A program made the translations under genes and the position numbers. A stretch of DNA of 9,693 nucleotides, from contig DHOB01000042.1 of NCBI GenBank assembly GCA_002409675.1, positions 1-9,693 of the forward strand, written 5' to 3'. This DNA comes from Ruminococcaceae bacterium UBA5401. GTDB taxonomy: Bacteria; Bacillota; Clostridia; Oscillospirales; Acutalibacteraceae. The notes below the pieces were generated by a model. The model was not told where the DNA came from. It saw only the letters and a list, made by a program, of their open reading frames with translations, and made no database searches. Shown in pieces: positions 5,022 to 9,693 of this stretch. The number at the start of each line of letters is the position of its first letter. The stretch's first letter is position 1.

Positions 5022-5667
5022 TCAGCAGGGAAGAAAGTTCTTCCACCGAGCGGGCAAAGACCCGGCCGCCCGCGCGGCGCAGCTCTTCCTCCGTGCCGAA
5101 GCCGTACAGCACGCCGATGAAGTGCACGCCCGCCTTCCGCGCGCCGGCGGCGTCGAACCTCGTGTCGCCTATCATCACCGCGCGGGCCGCGGGCACTTTC
5201 AGCTTTGCGAGAACGGGGCGGATCAGCTCCTCCTTGCCCACGCCGTGGTCGTCCTCGGGCGCCGCGGAGACCGTGTCGAACCGGCGCAGAAGGTTGAAGT
5301 GCCGCAGCACCTTCATCGCCATCGAGCGCGGCTTCGAGGTGGCGACGGCCAGCTTTGCGCCGGCCCGGCGCAGGGAATCCAGCAGAGCGGGGATGCCGTC
5401 GTAGACGCGGCTGTCGAACGCGCCGGATTCGCCGTAGATTTCGCGGAAGATCCGAATCCCCTCATCCGCTTCCGCCGGGCTCATGGCGCAGAGCTGCTGA
5501 AAGCTCTGCCACGCGGGCGGGCCGACGAACCGGCGCAGCACGTCCGGCGGGGGGACCGGGCGCTTCATGCGCAGCAGCGTCCTGCGCACCGAGCCGGTGA
5601 TGCCGGCGCCGGAATCGGTCAGCGTCCCGTCCAGGTCGAAGAGCGCGAGCGGGTACTCAGCCCTCAT
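5008..5667 (-). CDS. HAD-superfamily phosphatase (phosphoglycolate phosphatase-like)
   Basis: This encodes 219 residues, a usual length for HAD subfamily IA cytosolic phosphatases. All four motifs are present: FDLDGT with nucleophile D11 and acid D13, T110 in VATSKP, K145 in GVGKEE, and GDTRFDAAG with D168 and D172. Residues about 15-85 form the alpha-helical cap, with RRFVGPPAWQSF typical of Gph-like members. The family hydrolyses small phosphomonoesters; the substrate cannot be told. The ATG at 5667 overlaps the upstream thioesterase stop by 11 bp and has AAAGG about 7 nt upstream, so the two genes are translationally coupled. No terminator follows: the gene runs straight into the thiT promoter, so read-through into the riboswitch is possible. 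5'-nucleotidase or pyrophosphatase activity are alternatives. Confidence 0.92.
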   Translation of the reverse strand: MRAEYPLALFDLDGTLTDSGAGITGSVRRTLLRMKRPVPPPDVLRRFVGPPAWQSFQQLCAMSPAEADEGIRIFREIYGESGAFDSRVYDGIPALLDSLRRAGAKLAVATSKPRSMAMKVLRHFNLLRRFDTVSAAPEDDHGVGKEELIRPVLAKLKVPAARAVMIGDTRFDAAGARKAGVHFIGVLYGFGTEEELRRAGGRVFARSVEELSSLLIDKS

Positions 5668-6052
5668 CGGCGGCCTTTCTGCGCGCCTGCGCCTTCTGCG
5701 CGAAATGCGCCGCGTTCACGCTCACGCGCTCGTGCTCCGCCGAAGCAACCGGGCCGGTCTCGTCCCGCGCCGCAAGGCGGAAGCGGAACACGCGCCCCTC
5801 GCGTGCCGTAAGCTCGGCCTCCACCGTCAGCTTCGCGCCGCAGGGGGTGGGGGCGGTGTGCCGCACGTCGATTCTCGTGCCGACCGTGGTGCGGCCCTCC
5901 TCCAGGTAATCCGCCGCAAGCTCGGCGGCGGCCCCCTCGAACAGCGCCACCACGGCGGGCGTCGCCAGCACCGGCAGCGACCCGCTGCCCATGCGCGCCG
6001 CCAGCATCTCTTTCGTCACGGTGTATTCCTTCGTCAATTTGGTGCGTGCCAT
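5657..6052 (-). CDS. Hotdog-fold thioesterase, fluoroacetyl-CoA thioesterase (FlK)-like
   Basis: This encodes 131 residues, a single hotdog domain. Residues 11-45 (TVTKEMLAARMGSGSLPVLATPAVVALFEGAA) match the FlK-like pattern of ending the first strand with VLATP and continuing into the hotdog helix with an E. The FlK catalytic Thr42, Glu50 and His76 have exact counterparts in spacing: T31, E39 and H65 (VRHTAPTP). Such proteins hydrolyse acyl-CoA thioesters. Only dedicated FlK is specific for fluoroacetyl-CoA; most bacterial relatives are housekeeping or detoxifying enzymes of unknown substrate, and that is the likelier case here. The start has a strong GGAGG 9 nt upstream. It is the first gene of a two-gene unit with the HAD phosphatase and is transcribed away from the DUF1624 operon. 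Confidence 0.88.
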   Translation of the reverse strand: MARTKLTKEYTVTKEMLAARMGSGSLPVLATPAVVALFEGAAAELAADYLEEGRTTVGTRIDVRHTAPTPCGAKLTVEAELTAREGRVFRFRLAARDETGPVASAEHERVSVNAAHFAQKAQARRKAADEG

Positions 6053-6097
6053 TGCTCATATCCTCCGGTTTCCGCTGATTTTTTGTCTTTTCACTTA

Positions 6098-6106
6098 TCA
6101 TAGCAC
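6098..6106 (-). promoter_or_regulatory. Extended -10 promoter of the thioesterase-HAD unit
   Basis: On minus, TGCTATGAT is an extended -10 (TGn-TATGAT, 5 of 6). No good -35 is found at 16-18 nt upstream, in keeping with extended -10 promoters. The expected start near 6091 gives a leader of about 40 nt. Confidence 0.5.
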
Positions 6107-6109
6107 AAC

Positions 6110-6131
6110 GGCGGCGATTTTTCACGCCGCC
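6110..6131. promoter_or_regulatory. Inverted repeat between two divergent promoters
   Basis: GGCGGCG (6110-6116) and CGCCGCC (6125-6131) form a perfect 7-bp inverted repeat with an 8-nt AT-rich centre. It lies 3 nt upstream of the minus-strand extended -10, between the two divergent promoters. It could be an operator for one or both units, or a structural hairpin; no regulator is encoded nearby. Confidence 0.3.
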
Positions 6132-6193
6132 CCGGCGCCGTTTTTCCGAATCGGCAAAATGACTGTTTTGGACTGTAATTCGGGGAAAATTCA

Positions 6194-6202
6194 TGGTATA
6201 AT
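6194..6202 (+). promoter_or_regulatory. Extended -10 promoter of the DUF1624-GNAT-ychF-NUDIX run
   Basis: TGGTATAAT is a perfect extended -10 (TGn plus TATAAT). A TTGGAC at 6168-6173 is too far (23 nt) to serve as a normal -35. The expected start near 6209 leaves a leader of about 56 nt before the ATG at 6265. Confidence 0.6.
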
Positions 6203-6264
6203 GATTCCCAAAGACTGAGTTTCCGCGTCCCCCGCACGGCGGGCGCGGGCAGGGAGGCGCGCCC

Positions 6265-7041
6265 ATGGCGGCAACCGGCACCCCGGCCGAGGCCGGCCGC
6301 ATCCACAGCATGGACGAACTGCGCGGCTTTGCGGTTTTCTGCATGATCTTCTACCACGGGTTCTACACGGCGGGCTTTCTGTTCGGCAGCGAGGTGGGCG
6401 CCTATTTTTTCCGTTTTTTCGCCCCGGCGGAGCCGTTCTTCGCCGGGCTGTTCATCTTCATCTCCGGCATCGCGTGCAACCTTTCGCACTCGAACCTCGC
6501 GCGGGGGCTCAAGCTGCTGGCGGTCGCGCTCGGCGTCACGCTGGTCACGGGCGTCTTTGTGCCGCAGGACATCATCGTGTTCGGCATCCTGCACTTCCTC
6601 GCCGTGTGCATGATCCTGTGCGGGCTGCTGGACCGGCGGCCGGCCCGGGCGCGCTTCCGGTGGAGGCAGCCGGCCGCCTGCGCGGCGCTGTACCTGCTGA
6701 CGCGCAGCCTGCCCGCCGGGGCGCTGGGGCCCGGCGGCGCGTGGAGCCTCGCCCTGCCGCGGGCGCTGTACGCCGCGGGTTGGCTGGCGCCGCTCGGCCT
6801 GCCCGGCCCGGGCTTTGCGAGCGCCGATTATTTTCCGCTGCTGCCGTGGGGCTTCGTGTTCGCGGCGGGCGTCTTCGTGGGCAGGCTGGCCGCCGGGGGG
6901 AGATTCCCGGCCTTCTTGTACCCGCGGCGCGCGCCGGGCCTGTCGTGGCTGGGGCGGCACGCGCTGCTGCTCTACATCGTCCACCAGCCCGTGATTTACG
7001 GCGCGTGCGTGCTTTTTGCCCGCATCCCGTGGCCGGAATAG
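6265..7041 (+). CDS. DUF1624 / heparan-alpha-glucosaminide N-acetyltransferase-like membrane protein
   Basis: This encodes 258 residues, a normal length for the bacterial DUF1624/HGSNAT_cat family (PF07786). It is a polytopic membrane protein with about seven to eight hydrophobic segments (roughly 20-40, 50-70, 79-97, 102-120, 131-147, 160-178, 192-212, 232-252). The hallmark N-terminus SMDELRGFAVFCMIFYHGFY (15-34) has D17, R20-G21 and H31 of the D-x-x-R-G...H motif, and the C-terminus has LGRHALLLYIVHQPVIYGA, typical of the family. The human relative transfers acetyl groups across the lysosomal membrane; bacterial members are presumed to acylate sugars or envelope components, substrate unknown. 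The ATG at 6265 is chosen for the AGGGAGG 7 nt upstream. A later ATG (residue 16) lacks such a site. It is the first gene after the extended -10 promoter. Confidence 0.9.
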   Translation: MAATGTPAEAGRIHSMDELRGFAVFCMIFYHGFYTAGFLFGSEVGAYFFRFFAPAEPFFAGLFIFISGIACNLSHSNLARGLKLLAVALGVTLVTGVFVPQDIIVFGILHFLAVCMILCGLLDRRPARARFRWRQPAACAALYLLTRSLPAGALGPGGAWSLALPRALYAAGWLAPLGLPGPGFASADYFPLLPWGFVFAAGVFVGRLAAGGRFPAFLYPRRAPGLSWLGRHALLLYIVHQPVIYGACVLFARIPWPE

Positions 7042-7097
7042 GGCCGGGCGGGCCGGGGCAGAAAACGCGCGGGCTTTTCTACCGAGGGGGATTTTAA

Positions 7098-7640
7098 ATG
7101 GGGCATCTTGAAATCCGGGAAGCGTCGCCCGGGCAGGCGCCGGAGCTTGCCGCGCTGGCGCGCGTCATCTGGCGCGAACACTTCACGCCGATTATCGGCG
7201 CGGCGCAGGTGGAGTACATGCTGGGGCGCTTCCAGTCCGAAGAAGCCGTGCGCGGGCAGATGGAGCGGGAGGGCTTCCGCTACTTTTTCTTCCTCTGGGA
7301 CGGGGAACGGGCGGGGTACCTGTGCTTCCGGCCCGAGGCGGACGCGCTGTTCCTGAGCAAGCTCTACGTCAGAAAGGAATTCCGCGGGCGGAAAATCGCC
7401 CGCGCGGCGACGGACTTTCTGCTCGGAATCTGCCGGGAAAAGAAGCTGGGCGCCGTCCGGCTGACCTGCAACAAACACAACGACCCGTCGCTCGCGGCCT
7501 ACCGGGCGCTCGGCTTCCGGACCGTGCGCCCGCAGGTCACGCCCATCGGCGGCGGGTTCGTGATGGACGACTACGTCCTCGAGCAACCGGTGCCCGCCGC
7601 AAAAAATCAAACTGAAATGAAAGAGGATTCCGTACTATGA
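7098..7640 (+). CDS. GNAT-family N-acetyltransferase
   Basis: This encodes 180 residues with one GNAT domain (PF00583). The acetyl-CoA pyrophosphate-binding motif A is LYVRKEFRGRKIARAATDFL (89-108), in which RGRKIA stands for the usual Q/R-x-x-G-x-G/A. It is followed by motif B NKHNDPSLAAYRALGF (125-140), with the N and the late Tyr common to the family. The acceptor cannot be predicted; an amine of a small molecule or protein is expected. GAGGGGG lies 7 nt before the ATG. Its stop codon overlaps the ychF start as ATGA, so it is translationally coupled to ychF. The last ~18 residues (PVPAAKNQTEMKEDSVL) are polar and include the ychF ribosome binding site in their coding DNA. Confidence 0.92.
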   Translation: MGHLEIREASPGQAPELAALARVIWREHFTPIIGAAQVEYMLGRFQSEEAVRGQMEREGFRYFFFLWDGERAGYLCFRPEADALFLSKLYVRKEFRGRKIARAATDFLLGICREKKLGAVRLTCNKHNDPSLAAYRALGFRTVRPQVTPIGGGFVMDDYVLEQPVPAAKNQTEMKEDSVL

Positions 7641-8731
7641 AACTGGGGATTGTCGGACTTCCGAACGTCGGGAAGAGCACGCTGTTCAACGCCATCACCA
7701 ACGCGGGGGCGCAGGCCGCCAACTACCCGTTCTGCACCATCGAGCCGAACGTGGGCGTCGTCGCCGTGCCGGACAAGCGCCTCGACTGGCTCGCGGACCT
7801 GTGCCACCCGCGCAAATACACGCCCGCGACCATCGAGTTCGTCGACATCGCCGGCCTGGTGCGCGGGGCCTCCAAGGGAGAGGGGCTGGGCAACAAGTTC
7901 CTCGCCAACATCCGCGAGTGCGACGCCGTGGTCCACGTGGTGCGCTGCTTCGTGAACGACGACGTCGTCCACGTGGAGGGCAGCGTCGACCCGAAGCGCG
8001 ACATCGAGACCATCAACGTGGAGCTGATCCTCTCCGACCTCGAGGTGCTCGACCGCCGCATCGAAAAGACCAGAAAATTGATTAAGACCGACAAAAAATA
8101 CCAGAAAGAGCTGGATTTCTTCCTGCGGGTCAAGAAAACGCTGGACGCCGGGCAGGCCGCCCGCACGGTGGAGTGCACCGAGGACGAGGCCGCGCTGCTG
8201 GCCACCGTGTCGCTGCTGACGGCCAAGCCCGTGATTTACGCCGCCAACATGAGCGAGGACGACTTCAAGGGCGGGGTGGAGCACAACGCGCTCTTTCAGG
8301 TGGTCAGGCAGGCCGCCGAGGCCGAGGGCGCGGCCGTGCTGCCCATCTGCGCCGAAACCGAGGCCGAAATCGCCGGCATGGAGCCGGAGGAGAAAAAGCT
8401 CTTCCTCGCCGACATGGGCCTTTCGGAATCGGGCCTCGACCGGCTCATCCGCGCGTGCTACGGTCTGCTGGGCCTTATCAGCTTCCTCACCGCCGGCGAG
8501 GAAGAGGTGCGCGCGTGGACCATCAAAAAGGGCACGAAGGCGCCCCAGGCCGCGGGCAAAATCCACACGGACTTCGAGCGCGGCTTCATCCGGGCGGAGG
8601 TCGTCGCGTTCGACGACCTGAAAAAATGCGGCACCATGGCCGCCGCGCGGGAGAAGGGCCTCGTCCGCTCCGAGGGCAAGGACTATGTGATGCAGGACGG
8701 CGACGTGGTGCTGTTCCGCTTCAACGTATGA
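7637..8731 (+). CDS. ychF: Redox-regulated ATPase YchF (OBG-family, Ola1-type)
   Basis: This encodes 364 residues, the standard length. The P-loop is GLPNVGKST (7-15), the DxAGL switch is VDIAGLVRGASKGEGLGNKF (69-88), and the usual G4 NKxD is replaced by NMSE (204-207), the change that makes YchF prefer ATP over GTP. A helical, partly coiled-coil insert spans about 128-180. The C-terminal TGS domain starts near 280 (LISFLTAGEEEVRAWTIKKG) and contains HTDFERGFIRAEVV. YchF binds the ribosome and is linked to stress and redox responses in bacteria. The start follows AGAGGA and overlaps the GNAT stop by 4 bp. The 17-nt gap to the NUDIX gene indicates continued co-transcription. Identity is certain. 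Confidence 0.98.
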   Translation: MKLGIVGLPNVGKSTLFNAITNAGAQAANYPFCTIEPNVGVVAVPDKRLDWLADLCHPRKYTPATIEFVDIAGLVRGASKGEGLGNKFLANIRECDAVVHVVRCFVNDDVVHVEGSVDPKRDIETINVELILSDLEVLDRRIEKTRKLIKTDKKYQKELDFFLRVKKTLDAGQAARTVECTEDEAALLATVSLLTAKPVIYAANMSEDDFKGGVEHNALFQVVRQAAEAEGAAVLPICAETEAEIAGMEPEEKKLFLADMGLSESGLDRLIRACYGLLGLISFLTAGEEEVRAWTIKKGTKAPQAAGKIHTDFERGFIRAEVVAFDDLKKCGTMAAAREKGLVRSEGKDYVMQDGDVVLFRFNV

Positions 8732-8748
8732 GCGGCGGAGGGATTTTT

Positions 8749-9321
8749 ATGAAGATGACCGAGAAGACCGTGAGCCAGAACTACATCTACCGCGGGCGGG
8801 TGCTGGATTTTCACGTGGACCGGGTCAAACTGCAGAACGGCCGGGCCTCCACGCGCGAATGCGTGGACCACTGCGGCGGCGTGGCCGTGGCCGCCCTGAC
8901 CGACAGGGACGAGCTGTACTTCGTCCGGCAGTACCGCTACCCGTACCGCGAGCCTGTGCTGGAGCTGCCCGCCGGCAAGCTGGAGCCGGGCGAGGACCCG
9001 CTTGAGGCCGGCAGGCGCGAGCTGCGCGAGGAGACCGGCGTGACCGGCACGCAGTACCGCGCGCTGGGGAAGCTGTACCCCTCGCCCGGCTACACGAACG
9101 AGGTGATCTACCTGTACGCCTGCCGGGTGCAGTCCAGCGGCGAGAGCCACCCCGACGCGGACGAGTTCCTCGAAGCGGAGAAAATCCCGCTCGAAAAAGC
9201 CGTCGCAATGGTGATGGCCGGCGAGATTCCCGACGCCAAAACCCAGGTCCTCATCCTGAAGATCGCCCGGCGGCAAGTTGCCGCTCCCACTGGCCCGCCG
9301 TCCAGTGCGCAGAAAAATTGA
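8749..9321 (+). CDS. NUDIX hydrolase, ADP-ribose pyrophosphatase (NudF/YqkG)-like, with repeat-derived tail
   Basis: This encodes 190 residues. The N-terminus (EKTVSQNYIYRGRVLDFHVD) and ECVDHCGGVAVAAL follow the NudF/YqkG pattern of ADP-ribose pyrophosphatases. A perfect Nudix box G-x5-E-x7-REL-x-EE-x-G-V spans 76-98 (G76, E82, R90-E91, E94-E95, G97). LYPSPGYTNEVIYLY follows, the substrate-loop region of this group. It should hydrolyse ADP-ribose to AMP and ribose-5-phosphate in the cytoplasm. The start at 8749 is chosen for GGAGGG 6 nt upstream; an ATG at 8728 overlapping the ychF stop has no such site. The catalytic domain ends near ILKIA (169-173). The last 17 residues, from RRQVAAPT on, are encoded by an inverted copy of the dispersed repeat and end before its loop. 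The same RxVAAPT peptide occurs in the DUF1015 tail. Confidence 0.95.
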   Translation: MKMTEKTVSQNYIYRGRVLDFHVDRVKLQNGRASTRECVDHCGGVAVAALTDRDELYFVRQYRYPYREPVLELPAGKLEPGEDPLEAGRRELREETGVTGTQYRALGKLYPSPGYTNEVIYLYACRVQSSGESHPDADEFLEAEKIPLEKAVAMVMAGEIPDAKTQVLILKIARRQVAAPTGPPSSAQKN

Positions 9322-9357
9322 AGTCTATTTTGGCGGGACAGGATAAGACAACTCCCG
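9269..9357 (-). repeat. Dispersed repeat copy, inverted, spanning the NUDIX 3' end
   Basis: On minus, stem CGGGA (9353-9357), loop GTTGTCTTATCCTG (9339-9352) and stem TCCCG (9334-9338) are followed by an AT-richer spacer. GACGGCGGGCCAGTGGGAG and CGGCAACTTGCCGCCGGGC come next. Order and spacing match copy 2 (164-258) almost throughout. It overlaps the last 17 codons and the stop of the NUDIX gene. Confidence 0.85.
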
Positions 9358-9415
9358 GACGCATCCGCGTCTTTCTCGCCTACGGCGGACGCATCCGCGT
9401 CATACGCGCCTACGG
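9356..9415. repeat. Tandem duplication of a 30-bp unit
   Basis: Two adjacent 30-bp units (9356-9385 and 9386-9415) share CGGACGCATCCGCGTC and CGCCTACGG and differ at only a few central bases (TTTCT against ATACG). Each contains the palindrome ACGCATCCGCGT-like half sites. It directly follows the inverted repeat copy. Confidence 0.85.
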
Positions 9416-9693
9416 CGGCCACGAAGCGGAGCCGGCAAGTTTATCGCAAGCTTCCCACTCGCCCCGGGTACGCTTGCGACAGGTTTGCTTGTAATCTGAA
9501 AGCCCCGGCCAGTGTTTCCCGGTGCGGAAAGGGGAAAAGGGCTTTTCTGCACCCGGCAAGCGCTTTCAGACAGGCTCTTTTATCGGGCAAAAATGCCCTC
9601 GATTGCAACCCCCGTCGTCAATGAAAATCGCCCGGCGGCTCGAATGCCGCATAACTTCATGACAGCTCTTGGGGGCGCAGGGGGGACGTTTTA
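9416..9693. other. Non-coding, strongly foldable stretch to the window end
   Basis: No convincing gene is found on either strand. Several inverted repeats are present: TCGCAAGC (9444-9451) with GCTTGCGA (9472-9479); TCTGAAAGC (9495-9503) with GCTTTCAGA (9562-9570), a perfect 9-bp outer stem that encloses GGTGC (9521-9525) with GCACC (9549-9553); and GGGC-AAAAAT-GCCC (9585-9598). The window ends in GCAGGGGGGACGTTTTA, which could be a ribosome binding site with a start codon just outside the window on the plus strand. The fold could be a leader RNA of that gene or a small RNA; no known riboswitch class was recognised. Confidence 0.4.

Noticed and set aside
6091..6984. Minus-strand open frame of 297 codons opposite the DUF1624 gene
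   Set aside because: It is an Arg/Gln/Pro-rich low-complexity product with no motif, opposite a clear membrane protein.
7042..7097. Terminator between the DUF1624 and GNAT genes
   Set aside because: The GC-rich gap does not form a clean stem followed by a T-run; CTTTTCT follows only a weak pairing, so co-transcription is more likely.
7607..8566. Minus-strand open frame of 319 codons opposite ychF
   Set aside because: ychF on the plus strand is unmistakable; the opposite product is a His/Val-rich GC artefact.
9600..9693. tRNA-like element suggested by GGCTCGAATGCC (9637-9648)
   Set aside because: No matching acceptor, D or anticodon arm can be built around it; the T-loop-like string appears to be chance.
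9625..9693. Start of a plus-strand gene at ATG 9644 (MPHNFMTALGG...)
   Set aside because: No ribosome binding site precedes it, and the G-run at the window end better fits a start codon just outside.

Overview
The window looks like a stretch of chromosome from a high-GC, low-redundancy Clostridia genome, most likely an Oscillospiraceae/Ruminococcaceae-type Firmicute. This is inferred from the gene families: a ThiT-type ECF transporter under a TPP riboswitch, YchF, a NudF-like NUDIX and a DUF1015 protein. Consensus SigA-type promoters and G-rich Shine-Dalgarno sites fit as well. Most of the sequence is clearly GC-rich. The segment from about 1830 to 3760 is visibly AT-richer and carries different cargo.

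Layout, left to right. (1) 31-1700, minus strand: a DUF1015 gene with a perfect TTGACA-N17-TATAAT promoter. Its 3' end runs into a block of dispersed repeats that supply its last ~36 codons and its stop. (2) 1790-3760, minus strand: an AT-rich island with mrr (type IV restriction endonuclease), a frameshifted remnant of a second gene (possibly HNH-type) overlapping mrr by 4 bp, and a small membrane-anchored hypothetical protein. Copies of the same 10-bp hairpin stem lie at both ends of the island. (3) 3760-4196: repeat-rich intergenic DNA. (4) 4186-5021, minus strand: promoter, TPP riboswitch, intrinsic terminator and thiT, a complete thiamine-responsive uptake unit. (5) 5008-6106, minus strand: a FlK-like hotdog thioesterase and a HAD phosphatase overlapping by 11 bp. 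The thiT promoter lies in the 3' end of the HAD gene. (6) 6194-9321, plus strand: a run of four co-directional genes (DUF1624/HGSNAT-like membrane acyltransferase, GNAT acetyltransferase, ychF, NudF-like NUDIX) with a 4-bp ATGA overlap between GNAT and ychF. (7) 9269-9693: another inverted copy of the dispersed repeat, a 30-bp tandem duplication and a non-coding, strongly foldable stretch running to the window edge.

The most unusual content is the dispersed repeat family. It has at least five clear copies and one degenerate copy at or just after gene 3' ends. Each clear copy has a conserved 14-nt loop (GTTGTCTTATCCTG-like) closed by a stem that changes by compensatory substitutions. Most copies are accompanied by 22-bp GC-rich mini-hairpin units that also covary. 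Copies have become in-frame protein tails on the DUF1015 and NUDIX genes, and the same 10-bp hairpin serves as a likely terminator. This resembles, in logic only, the REP/BIME elements of enterobacteria. No cognate transposase is in the window.
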